The notes beneath the pieces are model-generated. The model made no database searches and was not told where the DNA came from. It saw only the letters and a list, made by a program, of their open reading frames with translations. From Pardosa pseudoannulata (Eukaryota > Arthropoda > Arachnida > Araneae > Lycosidae): 64,000 nucleotides of DNA. The stretch is taken from positions 189,793,796 to 189,857,795 of the forward strand of contig CM063508.1 in the NCBI GenBank assembly GCA_032207245.1. The letters run 5' to 3'. The stretch's first letter is position 1. Every line of letters begins with the position of its first letter. Positions 34,900-46,604 of the stretch are shown here, one piece after another. Made by a program: the position numbers and the translations under genes.

Positions 34900-35476
34900 G
34901 CTTTTGAATTTTAGCGGAAAAAATACACTACTCCGGTGTTGTAAAAATAGAGGAATGACTAGAAATTATAATTCCAAGTTGTTACAAGTGGCTTTAACCC
35001 CCCAAGTAGATGAGGGGTGTAAAGCAATAAAAGTTGTAAAAGAACGAAATATGTTCGAAAACCGGAAAACAGCCGTTATAGGTTACCGATGGGTTTATAC
35101 CCTAAAACGAGACGAAAAAAATGAAATCGTCAGGCACAAGGCCATACTTGTTGCTCTATGTTTTGGGCAAATTCAGGGAAATGCACTACGATGAAGTGTT
35201 TTAACTCGGTAGTTCATTTTTCGATTGCAATAATGAGTTTTTTAGTACTTGTATGTAAACTAAAGTGGAAGCATTGTCAATTGGATATAAAATGTGCCTA
35301 TCTCTATGCTACACTTCAAGGTTTTGTCGATCCTTTAGATCGAAACCATGTATGCTGTTTAAGCAAAGCTTTGTATGGTTTACGCCAATCGGGGAGAGAA
35401 AGGTTTTTAGAAATTCACTCTGTACTTAAAGTTAAATTTTAACAAATTAGAATGGACAAATTGTGTTTATGTAGAT
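34900..35476 (+). pseudogene. Copia reverse transcriptase, first part
   Basis: Frames 34892-35194 and 35158-35442 give YRWVYTLKRDEKNEIVRHKA, then QLDIKCAYLYATLQ (the first catalytic aspartate block) and LSKALYGLRQSGRERF. These are diagnostic Copia RT motifs. It breaks at 35476 where the hAT-like MITE inserted. Confidence 0.88.
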
Positions 35477-36202
35477 CAGGGGTGGGCAAATACTTTTGAG
35501 TGTGGGCCAAAGTGAAATTTTTAAAATGTCTCCCAGGACTATACCGCGTAGCACGCGCGAAAGTTTTGGGTGGAGTTCATTTCCCTATCTAAGAAATTTG
35601 TTTTGACAAAAACACTAAGTATCATTTTAAAGCATTTGAACAGAGAAATTTGACAGTTACTAAAAGATAATAGTAATACTTAGGTATATATGCGAACAAT
35701 TTGTGCCCAGTAAAATATGTCACGTAATTTTTAAAGAAATATTAAATGAATATTGATTAAATAAATCAGTTAATGAAAGATTTTATTTTGATATTTGTTT
35801 ATATCTTAACGATACAAATTATTTTATTTTGATCATAGTTTATACCTTTTTATATTTATATTACTATTTATTAAATATAGTAAATAGAATTATAAAAAGA
35901 AAAGACAAATATCAAACGTTAAAATAGAATAGTTTTAGTTAATGTGAAATCTGGAATGTTCATTTGATATTATTTGTTCAAAATTTGGATCCCAATCACT
36001 TGTAGCAATCCTTAATACCGTGTGTCAGTAATTTGGGATCGATATTTATTTTTCGTGTAAATCATCAATGAAAAAGTTGTTTCACAAATATATGTTGTAC
36101 AAATACTGTTGATTTCAACAAAATTGCACATAAGAGATTAAAAAAATTGCATGCAGGATTTTTCAACGGGCCGGATAAAGTAAGCAAAAGGGCCCACCTT
36201 TG
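35477..36202. mobile_element. hAT-like MITE inserted in Copia
   Basis: 726 bp with ends CAGGGGTGGGC and (complement of the right end) CAAAGGTGGGCCC, flanked by a perfect 8 bp duplication ATGTAGAT (35469-35476, 36203-36210). An 8 bp duplication and CAGGGGTGGGC termini are typical of hAT elements. No transposase inside. Removing it joins TGTGTTTATGTAGAT to GATAGTG and restores the Copia frame (NCVYVD then DSV). Confidence 0.93.
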
Positions 36203-36959
36203 ATGTAGATGATAGTGTTATTTCAAAATCTTATAAAAAAAGAATGTGATAAATCTTTTACGTTTAAGACTTGTCAGTAACCAACGTAAACCTGGTCTGC
36301 ACAGGTTCCGTTGAAATTTGAATGTTCTAGAATATTCTGTCAATCGACCAGCTGACTCGTACACGTGCTCTGTTCGACCAGTCAGTGGAAGTTATAAATT
36401 ATATTTATGGCTGTTGTGAAATTATCATTAACTGTAAAGGAATAATTAAGCTATTGTTTATTTAGAGCTAACGATGCGTTTGAAATTCTAACCTTCAAAA
36501 TGGTTTAATTTGATGTATAAAACAGTATATTAGTGTTGCAACTTAAATTATAAGTTTTTGTTGCTTGCAAAAAGTATCTGTCAAGAAAACGCATATTTCC
36601 TTAAATCGGCGGTGTTGAAGATTATGTTAGCTTGCGTTTTTCATATTTACTATTTTTTTAAATCGTGTAGTTTAGATATTTTATTTATTCGTCATGGCTG
36701 GAAGAAATGTCAATCAGACTCTATTAACGAAATCTAGTAAAATACAAAAGCAAATGTCACATTAATTTTAAAATAGCACATATGGTAGTGCTTGTGAATA
36801 AACTACAATATATATTTATAGTATAAATATATTTTAACACTCGTGATTAGGGAGGTAAGGTGTTGGGGGTGATTATGAATACAGTACAGTTAATGTTTAT
36901 TGTCGTTGTAGTTATGATATAACAACTTTCGCAGCTGGCACTGTAAAAATGCAATATTT

Positions 36960-37061
36960 TGAATATTGCACGATAATAAAATATTTTGAATAATTTGTTT
37001 TATTTTTATATGTGCGGCCCACCACAGTACAGTAAATTGTTTTTTGGGTTGGCCACCCCTG
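36960..37061 (-). repeat. single end of another hAT-like element
   Basis: Read on the minus strand it begins CAGGGGTGGCCAACCC and has TGGGCCGCACAT, close to the terminus of the MITE above. I could not find its partner end. Confidence 0.5.
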
Positions 37062-37509
37062 ATATATATTTTAAATGCATAAAACTAATTGGCATGTCTA
37101 CCTATATGACCTACGATGTCCTCCATGTTTCGTTAGTGTTTATTTCATTTAGTAATCATAGACTTTCACATGGAAATTGAATTATAATATGACATTTTTT
37201 AAGCGTTTAAATAGTTGGGTAATCCTACCAAGTAATTATTGAGCAGAAAAAATATTAGCAAAACTAATTTTGTGTTGCTATAAGTCTGCGCATGGTGTCA
37301 CCTAAAAAATTAAAATTATTTGAAATAAGTTCTTACAGAGTTAGAAGAAAGTAGTTCTCCACTTCTGAGGACTCTAGAGTACATTCTATTGGTTCGAATG
37401 AGATAAAATTGGAACTAGAGATAATTCGTATGATGCGCTTCACATTTATTACATAAAACGTTTTAGTACAAAAATCTGTCTATAGATGGCGCTGTAATAC
37501 ATATAAGCA

Positions 37510-37790
37510 CTTTTAATAGGCTTTATAAATGCTAAATAATATTAAAAAGGTTGCCTTTAATGTGCTCAATAAGTCCCCCTTCAAGGTAAACAGTATGTAG
37601 TAATCGCAGAACCCTATTTTCCATAGGTTACAGAAATGAATCTGCCGAAATATCGAAACCATGCACGAATGCTGGGGGTAGATCTTGTCCTTCAGGAAAC
37701 CCCACAACCAAAAGTGGCAAGGAGTGAGATCTGGAGAACTCTTGGGTTGCAGGCATTGAATCTCCGCTTATTTGGAATTCTTTTAAAGCT
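37510..37790 (-). pseudogene. mariner/Tc-type transposase C-terminal fragment
   Basis: On the minus strand the frame has LWGFLKDKIY-like sequence (WGFLKDKIYPQ), the hallmark after the SPDL motif of mariner-related DDE transposases; another frame continues with EGGLIEHIKG, like the usual C-terminal GGHIEHL. Stops interrupt it. No TIRs found. Confidence 0.6.
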
Positions 37791-39280
37791 GCAACGGTGA
37801 TCATGGTAAAACAGTTTTACCAGACAAGAAGCTAATGCTCGACTTAACTTGATGAAACAAAATAAATTCCATTCAGCGACACCTGTAGGGTCACTTTTGC
37901 ACTAAATATTTTTATGCAAAAAATGTCATTTGAATTATGTGTGGAATGGTACCTCATTTGGACCAATAAAACTAATTCTAGAGTCCCAGAAGTGGGGGAA
38001 CTAATTTCTTGCTATCTCTTTATATAAAAAGTTGTTAACATTCGGCAAAAATGAGTGAAAATATGATTATAATTATAAAAGATAAGTTAAAAAAAATTCC
38101 CCCATTTCAAGTTGCCCTTTAAAAAAATCCATCGAAATCTTTGTTTTTATTAACGAAACATTTTTATTTTACACTTTAATATAGACTGTGGGATTATTTA
38201 ACTGAAAAAAAAAATTTTAGGAAATTGCAAAAATAAACGATTTTTAAAATGAAAGTCCGATCCTCTGTCGGCGTCTATTTCTTCGCCTATTCTCTTTGTC
38301 ACAATTGCTCATTTTATCCATTTTGTATTTGACCATAAAAAAAAACAAGCTTCCAATGGACAAAACACGACTCGTACGTTCTGGAGCTAGGCATTCTATG
38401 GAAGACAAAATAACGCAACAAAAGACAGAGTCGCTTGACAATCCTCACTTGTGGAAAGAAAAAATGCAAAGCGTTGCCTAGCAACGCAAACAACACTCAT
38501 ATAATGTCGCACATACATATAATTGTACGTATTTGGCATGTATGTGGCGGTGAGCGGGTATTCATCCCAAATCTACTCAATACGTATTTTTACGTGACCC
38601 GCGCTCCAGTGACAGACTGCAAAAACGTAAAAATACGTTGCTCGCACGCGAAGTGTTAGGTCGATTTTAAGACTGTTAGTAAAAGTCAGTTGCGTGGAGA
38701 CATTTCCTTAATATTCTCCTGGTTGTACAGGGAGTGTTTTTAACCACGAAGCTATTTTTGTGCGTTAGAGACTGTCCGCTATATAGTATATTACTATAAA
38801 CCGTGTCCAAAACTTCGAAATAGATTCCAACAATTTTCAATTGAGCCAGTAGCTTCAATTTTTGTGTAAACCCAGTCCATTTTCAAATTAATATTCACGG
38901 TAAAAATCATTGCGGAAGAAGCCTTTTCAACTGAAGATGAGATATTCAATATTGTGTTAAAATATCCTCTTTTGAAAAAGAGAGCTTAAATCCTGTTTGG
39001 GTTCCACATATTTATGGGTTTCCAACAATGAACACAATTCAATCAAGAATCAGATCTCTATAGCAATCTCGAAGAGGCTATCGAGGTATGAATTGGGAAT
39101 AATTTCTTGTAATCCTGGTTTTGAAAAATGACGCAATGCCAAAAATAGCATTTAATGGAACTGTTTTGAATTTTTGTTTCTTTTTTAGGGTTGGATATTG
39201 TTTATGACTACACTAAAGTAAGGAAATATTAAGAATCGTTACACCACCTATTTCCTGTTTGTGCCCAGACGGAGAATTAA
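37791..39280. other. no recognised gene; one stem-loop
   Basis: 38576-38640 holds ACGTATTTTTACG and its complement CGTAAAAATACGT about 40 bases apart, followed by a CGCGAAGTGTTAG end; it could be one end of a DNA transposon. Overlapping short frames around 38244-38496 lie on both strands and lack domains. Confidence 0.4.
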
Positions 39281-39281
39281 G

Positions 39282-39810
39282 TTAACAATACATTTACGGA
39301 TGTTGATCTTATACCTATTTTTACTGAAGTGACTCGTACAAGAAAATGATAAAATAAATATAAATTTCAGTAACTATTACAAATAAATTACAAAATTCTG
39401 GCAAAAAATGAATTTTATAAAATTATAAATTATATATTACTTTACTGCACTGCTCACACGTGATGTATAAATCGAAATGAAGAAATGAAGACAGAAGTGG
39501 GTAATAATGGAGCGGAGTTGCGAAAACAAGTGACGATGTCTCCTACATACACACAAATACTGTATGTGAGGAATGCCAAATGAAAAGAGAGAAAAAAAAA
39601 TACGTGCGACTTGACTGTAGCCCATCAATTTCATGTTATGCGATGAAATGTTATACCATTCTATAAGTCCAATGGGCTCCCAACAGTGAAAATAGGTCCA
39701 CCCCACTGGATAATGTGAAATGAAGGGGAAGAGTTGACATCTATTTTATTACTTAACTAAAAACCAAAGTTTGTTTTTGAAGAGGGACATTATAGTAAAT
39801 CTAGTGCTAA
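39282..39810 (-). mobile_element. piggyBac-like MITE, copy 2 (inverted)
   Basis: Starts TTAACAATACATTTACGGATG and ends GTAAATCTAGTGCTAA (the terminal TTAA changed to CTAA). The interior is the reverse of 41998-42601: ACTGAAGTGACTCGTACAAG, then CCAATGGGCTCCCAAC and CACATTATCC-type blocks in opposite order. TTAA targets indicate piggyBac-type integration. Confidence 0.75.
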
Positions 39811-40640
39811 GAGCTCCTGTCCTAGAAGCTTAGGAAGAGCAAACATAATAAGGATGCAACATACAGCCAGAAATTTGTCTCGAAAGAGTCTCTCGCTTTA
39901 AAAAAAAAACTGTCATAATCTTTGTAAATACTTATCCACGCTTCTTTCACCTAACTGTTTAAAATGATTTCATTTTATATCGTTTTATGTATCTGTTCAA
40001 CGTGAAGTGTGTTAAAAAAATAAATTACGAAACATCTTTTCCAAGCAAAGGTTTTCCTTGATATATAGAACAAATGTTGAAATTTTCAAGCAGTTTAGAT
40101 AGATAGGGTAAGCTAAAAAACAGCAAAAATTCTTTTTTAAAATAATGACTTGATTTAAAGTAATAAAAATATATCACTTACAGTTTTATTATAAGAATAA
40201 ACTTTATTTGAGAGTGAGTTATCTTTGTTATCAGCTGTAGGGTTACCCATAATCTCATCCATTACGTGCAACAATTTGAATCTTGAAACCATTGCAGAAG
40301 AGTGCATGCGTATAATTTTAACCGCACTGACAGCTGCCAAAACTTATGCAGCTGACAGCTTTATTTACCTTTACTTGAATAATATTAAAAACATCACAAT
40401 ACCTTATTATCCAAAAGTGATTAACATTGCTTTAGCATTAAAGTTTATTATTGACAAATTTCAAACGTCTGCAAAACAAACTTTGCTGGAGCAAAATATT
40501 TTAAAATTATTTGCATATAAGATACATGTAATGCTCATTTATTGCAACACAAATATATCGAAAATGAAACGTAAAGGAAAAGTGAGACTTTTAAAAGGAC
40601 TTCTCATTCCTTGAAAAGGACCCGTTTTAAAAACATCATT
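39811..40640. other. unassigned; an open frame on each strand
   Basis: 40225-40614 plus (129 codons) and 40155-40340 minus (61 codons) overlap. The minus frame is followed by ACTGTAAGTG, a good splice-donor match, so an exon is possible. No domain is recognised on either strand and AT-rich composition makes such frames likely by chance. Confidence 0.35.
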
Positions 40641-41645
40641 TTTTAAACCGAGTTAGAACGAATCTTTACACACATGTCTCGTTCATTTTTGAAACTTAAA
40701 AGAAGTACGCCACTTCGCGCTTCATGTTTTGCTTCTTCAGTGCTTCGCACCAAATTATTCATCAAAAAATAAAAATGAAAAATACAACCCTGTCGGCAGC
40801 CATATTGTGGAAAGGAGCATTGTCTCCTGTGGATGCGCGAGAGAGAAGGATCCCTGCATGTCGAACAAAGAGATGAGTTGACTCTGAGATGACAAAGTCC
40901 GCAAGTGAGGAAGACGGAGAACAAACTGAAAAGCGTGGTCTTACCCTGGAGAATCTCTAACAATTGTGCAACATGGCAAGAATTTGCACGAGGACTATAA
41001 GGTTTTGTAATGAACCTGATTAATCAGCACTGACACGTGTAAGTAAATACAGTATTGTAATCCAATATTGTCTCAAATGTGTAAATTATAAATACTGTTC
41101 ACATATTTAAAACATTCGTGTACCAGCATACAAGAAAATTCCTACATCGCGGTTTTTCAGCGGAAGGTTCTGGTCTTCATGAACCGCGAAAAACGAGGTA
41201 TCGCTGTATTTGGGCTAGAAAGGTTTAAAAAAGACACCCTTTGTTGTTAACAAAAATGATGTCAAGCCCATGATTACTAAAGATATATTTAAGACAAATT
41301 TATTGTTTTTAAATATACTACAATATCTCAAAATATCTTTGACCCTACAGATTCGTATCTATTTAAAAAAGTGATTTTTTTCCTTAAGAATTTAATATTT
41401 ATCATTGCATAAAAAAACATATTTTGGGAAGTACACAAGAAGATTTAGGTTCCATTGAATGAAGATTATACGTGCAACACAACCTGTAAAAATTTAATGA
41501 AAAAGTATTAAAAACCTTTTGAGATAAGATGCGCGCTACAGTTTGAGAAAATTTTTTTAAGCGAACTGTTTGTTCGGAACTGAATTTCTTTTAATATACT
41601 TATTTTCTGAAAAATTGAATTTTTTGGTCGATTTAACAGTCGCCC
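40640..41645 (+). repeat. AT-rich dispersed repeat, copy 1 (split by a nested MITE)
   Basis: Outer parts match copies at 51650-52400, 56300-56970 and 60530-61210 (reverse): GTTAGAACGAATCTTTACACAC, TTTGTTGTTAAC, ATTTATCATTGCA, CATATTTTGGGAA, and a TCGATTTAACAGTCG end. Positions 40704-41213 are foreign to the family. Confidence 0.75.
40704..41213. mobile_element. nested TIR element inside the AT-rich repeat
   Basis: Its right end read inward is TACAGCGATACCTCGTTTTT then CGCGGTTCATG; its left end has TACGCCACTTCGCGCTTCATG. The ends share ...TTCGCGSTTCATG. The flanking repeat continues on both sides. CAGCGATACCTCG resembles Tigger/pogo ends, but I cannot settle the superfamily. Confidence 0.5.
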
Positions 41646-41997
41646 GAGCCTTTGAATTTCAATTTTTTTGTTGTAACTAAATCAGTCGCTAGAAACTTCG
41701 AGGTAATGTTTAAGTCCTTTGTAATTTGACTTTAATAAAGTACAAAATGGAAGAGATTCTCGGCATAATGTGCGTGACGCTCGATTCACATCCAGGCGTT
41801 CAATTTTCCACTCCTTTTAGCACGGGCGGGTAATAATTAAATTTCATCCGCCTAATTACCGAAAGAGTTGATTCTATTTTAGTCCCGACTGTTCGAAATT
41901 CTTCAAAGTGGCTGCCGAACGAAAACTCGATTAAATAACGCAGATATAAAAAATTCGAAGTAGTCAAAAAAAAAAAAGAAAAGAGAAAACCTTATGA

Positions 41998-42601
41998 TTA
42001 ACACTAGATTTACGGACCGAGCCTATTGGACTCATTAAAAATTGGATCACTATATAAATATAAAACTTGAATATCCCTTTTCGAAAACATACGTTAGTTT
42101 TGAGTTAAGTAATAAAATAGATGTCAACTTTCATTCCTCTTCCCCTTCATTTCACATTGTCCAAAGGGGTAGACCTATTTTTACGGTTGGGAGCCCAATG
42201 GACTCATAGAATGTATATGAAAATAAATAAATATAGTATAAAGTATATAAAGTATAGTATAAAGTAAATATAGAGAAAAAGTCGAGAACACTTCCATTCC
42301 AAAGGCAGAAATTTATGCTACTGACGCACCGAAGAATTGTCAAGTTTCAACCATCATGCCAAAGAAAGAGATGTAGAAACCATTTTGATCAATGGAAGAG
42401 AAATGTTGGCGGAAAATTTGTTTCAAAAACAGATTTTATGTGTAATAAATATTTTCCGTGAATCTTTTGATAATAAACATTTCATTTAAATTAATTTGGA
42501 ACTCTTTTCTTTGCAAAAATCTTTCATTTTCTTGTATGAGTCAAATTGACTCACTTCAGTAAAAATACGTATATTGTCAACATCCGTAAATCTTGTGTTA
42601 A
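41998..42601 (+). mobile_element. piggyBac-like MITE, copy 1
   Basis: 604 bp between TTAA and TTAA. The ends are TTAACACTAGATTTACGGA and, on the complement of the right end, TTAACACAAGATTTACGGA, a near-perfect inverted repeat. No transposase inside; the minus frame 42152-42343 is not domain-like. The inverted relative is at 39282-39810. Confidence 0.85.
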
Positions 42602-43221
42602 TTTACTTCTAAGTAATTTGCAAAAACCGCTTTATTTCCAATTTGTATCTGTTTGTTTAGGCAGTCATGGATTTCCCATTTATTGTCATCAGTATAGGTG
42701 TTGGTACTCTTAAAAATTGTACCATTTACTTTTAGGTCTGTCATTTTTCTTTAGAGGGTGACATAATCATAAAAAGCTTACTAGTCCACAATATTGAGAG
42801 TAGATTGACTATTGCTCAGTTTTAAGATCGGAGATCATAGCTCTTAATTACGTCCCACTGACGAAAATACTTTTGGAATTAGAACTGATAGCAAGAGCTA
42901 TACAGTATTTTAAAAACTGGCTGAAATTTTGCGAGAAAAATGTCTTCAGTGGATTCCATCGCACTTTGGGATAGCAGATATACTGGCCTAGAATGGTTGT
43001 GCTAATCATTTAAATGAGCCACTCCTTAAACAGACAGCAGTATGGCGTGTGTCGCTGGCATGCCACCAATGGCCACCTAAAATACTGAGAGGATTTACTA
43101 TCCTCGGTCCAGTTCATTTCTTATTTGTCTTGGCGCCTTCTGTGAGAATAAACCGGGGGGATGACAAACAACAACAACTTAATCGTTTAATCTCAATAAT
43201 TCTATTTTCCTAAACCCTTTA
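42602..43221. other. spacer, nothing recognised
   Basis: Contains a GC-richer stretch 43020-43160 without domain matches. Confidence 0.45.
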
Positions 43222-43223
43222 TA

Positions 43224-43934
43224 CGTGGCTCATCCAGAAAGGAAGTTTCCCGATGTTTTCCCCCTTTAAAGTAAAAGCAATTAATCGTGTCAATTGCGCG
43301 TGCGTAACAGATCTATGACGTATGCCAGCTGGACAGGTCCCGATTCGTGCCAGTAGCAGGGTAGCAGTGGTCCTCATTCCTTCTCCCGCCACCTGCAAGG
43401 CCAGGTCGGCGATCTCGAATGCATAAAGTATTCCGCCAATTGCAATTCTTCGTCAGCTCTGTCAGGTCTATGAGACGAAAATGACACATGAACACAAAAT
43501 TCAACGCTCAGGAGCAGCAGTGACATTTCTGATACGGTATCACGACGACGGCGACGAGTTCCTCGACAGGATCGTCAAGGGCAATGAGACTTGCACTCTG
43601 ATTTCTCACTTTACCCCGGAAACCAAGCAGCAGTCAATGCATTGGAGTCATAGTGAATTTTTGGTCAGTACCCGATTCAAACAGACGTTGTCGGTAAGTT
43701 AAGGGATGTGCACGGTGTTCTGGGACGGAAAGGCTGGTGCCATTCACAGGCGGCAGAGTTCTACGACAGACGGAAACAAAAGTGGATCCCCAATACGACA
43801 AGTGTCTCCATTCTGGTGGTGGCTATGTAGAAAAATAGCTGAAACATGGCTGTACTTGTTGCTAATAAGTATGTCCCTGAAAGTGTGAGTTTTTTCCTTT
43901 TAAATAGGGAAACTTACTTTCTGGATGTGCCTCG
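43224..43934 (+). mobile_element. internally deleted mariner element
   Basis: 711 bp flanked by TA (43222-43223, 43935-43936). Ends: CGTGGCTCATCCAGAAAGGA at the left and, on the complement of the right end, CGAGGCACATCCAGAAAGTA; both continue AGTTTCCC. A full mariner is about 1.3 kb, so roughly half is missing. Confidence 0.92.
43440..43895 (+). pseudogene. mariner transposase, internally deleted
   Basis: Frame 43481-43702 has EFLDRIVKGNET, HFTPETKQQSMHW and FKQTLSV, the conserved first catalytic block of mariner. The catalytic aspartate of the usual GDE(T) motif is N here (KGNET). Another frame has CTVFWDGKAG, then a jump to the C-terminal sequence around DKCLHSGGGYVEK (43795-43840), so the central block with the other catalytic acids is deleted. 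Confidence 0.9.
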
Positions 43935-43936
43935 TA

Positions 43937-44629
43937 AGTTTAGTTGAGGGAACATTTTTGTCGGAGGGAGGGGGGGGTTCTCTCCGACGAAACGACAAAT
44001 TCAAGTTCTAGTGATTATTACTTTAGTCCTCTAATAATTCCATATTTTGTACATGAGGGAGGCTGAAATTGTGCATCGAATAAGATCGTGTCTCTAAATA
44101 GAATTATTGCATTTGTAGATGTTGTAAAACGTTAAGAAAGTTCTGCTCCCTTCCGATGCCCGAATGAAATTAGGGGAATAAAGCAACCCGAGTTAAGGGA
44201 TTTCGTTCCTATTTGATGTTCGAAGATTAATTAAATTAAGCGGATTTTTAATTTTACGACGCCCAATGCAGCGCCCACTGATTGAGCGTGAGGGGATTTA
44301 TAGAGTTTAATAAAACAGCCCATCATGTAGTTTCACCTTTAAGTGACATTTCAGCAGATTGAGGCTCGGAAGGGATAAGTAATCAGAACAGATCGACGAT
44401 TTTTGTGACACATTTACCAAAATGGCGGATAAACCTGCCAAACAGTCTGAAATTGGCTAAAATTTTAGCTGAAACCAAGTGGAACAAAAATGGAATTGAG
44501 TTTCAAAACAGTCATTTAAATATTTTGGACAAAAAAAATTAGCAAAAATAATTTGGGAGAAGTTTTTTTTCTCATAATAGCGTATTGTTATTATGAGACT
44601 TACCGCTTTACCTATTTAAGTTCCGAACT
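43937..44629. other. spacer, nothing recognised
   Basis: Contains a G-run (43960-43975). Rest is AT-rich without domains. Confidence 0.45.
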
Positions 44630-44639
44630 ATGTGTTAAC

Positions 44640-45150
44640 AATGATAGTGAGCCGGAAATTCGCAACAGCGTTTCTGCCGCTACCAGATTGTTTTTTGGGT
44701 ATCCACAAATATCTCAAATCTAATCTCGTAAACAGAAGAACAAAGTGATTACTTTCTAAGACACTCATTCGACCCATCCTCTCGTACACAAGGGCATTCG
44801 CTGAAAGAAACGAAGAGACTCTGGCTGTTTTCGAAAGAAAAGGGCTCCGCAGCATTTTAGAAGGCAACGACACCTGGAGGAGAAGAACAAATTCCGAAAT
44901 CTATAGGATTTGTAAGGAGTCAGACATAATAAAATTCATTTTTATTCAACGTTTCAAATGGGCAGGACACATGATTTAGAATGAATGACGACCGAACCAC
45001 CAAGAGGACCAATGGGAGCTCGTCAAGAAATCGGAGGATGGACTGCCTTGAAATAGACTTATAAAGATCCTAAGCATCAAAAACTGGAAGAGTCTGTCCT
45101 GAAACTCGATTCTGCGGAAGCTCACTCTGGGTTGACGCGCCATTGAAGAA
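44640..45150 (+). pseudogene. LINE reverse transcriptase C-terminal fragment
   Basis: Plus-strand frames give TLIRPILSYTRAFAERNEETLAVFERKGLR, then WRRRTNSEIYRICKESDIIKF and RFKWAGHM. This run is the familiar thumb and C-terminal region of non-LTR retrotransposon RTs (…RPVLTYGSE…LAVFERKVLR…RWAGHV). Stops follow. Neither the RT active site nor an element end is present. Confidence 0.8.
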
Positions 45151-46600
45151 GAAAAAGAAGAATTGCTATTTTTCCGTGAATAAACAGAGGTCAAAAGAAT
45201 TATTCATTAGACAGCAGGACACTATCTGTATTTAAGTCCGTGTGAAGGGAAGTGCCGCCAAACTCAATTCTTATGACGCCAGAAAGGGTTAGTCCAATCT
45301 GAACTGACGATACTCCTTTGAAGGAAGTTGTTTATACGATAATTTAACAAAAAAATATTAATAATGTTAGCCCTGCAATTTTTAAAATATTTTTGATTGC
45401 ATGTGATGAGGTCAGAAAGAGGATGCTGTGAATTTTATTCCCCTGGAGAAGCCGAAAATTTGAAAGGTGTGCTTGAAATATCTGTTTGAATCGGTTCTCA
45501 GACGACGTGTTTGGGGGTTGATCTCGATGCAACTTAATTACGGAGATGTAAATAATCCTATAATAAAGTATATCCCTTTAAAGCTAGCTTCTTTACTTGA
45601 CTAAGTCCCCCCTAAACACAGGTTTATATGTCTGAGTATTGTGGCGAAAGTCTCTCTTAAAGTTTGTTGATTGAATAGACTTCGGCTAAGACAAAAACAA
45701 TAGCATGCCAAATGAACACAATTGCAACGGCTGGCGATAAAACTTGGCAGCTTTTTTGGCGAACTTTTTCAGAGCAATACGGAGAGTATTAACACAGGTC
45801 CTACTCTCACCTAATCTGTGCCTTTTTACGAGACATTTTTACGAGAACTCACGACCCCTTTATATAGCTTTCAGGTTTCTAAAAATTTCCACAAGCTTCT
45901 AAGTAAAATCCAGAGAAGGGGGGGGGGAGGTCGGCAACAAATATTGCCAAGTTGACAAATTTGGATATATATCGCCAAATATGGCTACAAAAATGAGTCT
46001 CTCAAAACTTCGCCAAAGAGCCAATATCTCGCCAGCATTCTTAACTGTGTTTAGTTTCCATCGTGGGGGACTAAATTTATTAGGGTAAGCTTAAGGGGTC
46101 TTCAACCTTCATAATTTTTGGTCTTCAGAAACATTTACGTTATGCATTGAGATGTTCCTACTCATTTAAAAAAAAACCCATAAATATATTCGACTTAGCT
46201 TAAAAGTTAGGATTAAAAATATAAAAGACTCTCTTGTGATTTTTATGCTTGGCACTGGATTTTAAGTTGATTTTTTCAGATTTAAAATTTTTGTTGTTAC
46301 TCAAAACCTATGGAATATTTTGGAGTACACATTTCAGCATTTCAATATAATAAGGTTTTCTTGGAACTAAAATTATTGAGTCCTATTTTGTTTTTGAGAG
46401 GCACCCGTTAAAAGGGGTAAAATTATAAACACGTTTTAAAAATACAAAATGGGCTTAAACTTAAGATTTTTGTAGTCAGAAACAATTTTAGAAGCATGTT
46501 CTTCATCCAGAATTTGAAATTTAACATTCGTGTAAAATATGTCTTGTAAACATACTTGCATTATGAGAACAGATTTAACGAAAAAAAAATCTAATGTTAA
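45151..46600. other. no supported gene
   Basis: A G-run at 45919-45928. Short frames lack domains. Confidence 0.4.
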
Positions 46601-46604
46601 GTCA

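Larger units (their letters stand above)
32600..36290 (+). mobile_element. decayed Copia (Ty1-like) retrotransposon, split by a hAT-like MITE
   Basis: Copia-order remnants run in the plus direction: gag, protease, GAG-pre-integrase, integrase, RT. No LTR pair was found on either side, so it is either truncated or the LTRs have decayed. The RT part stops at 35476 and appears to resume at 36211 after the inserted MITE. Confidence 0.85.

Noticed and set aside
40225..40614. 129-codon plus-strand frame as a gene
   Set aside because: AT-rich, no domain, overlapped by an equally plausible minus frame; kept only as unassigned.
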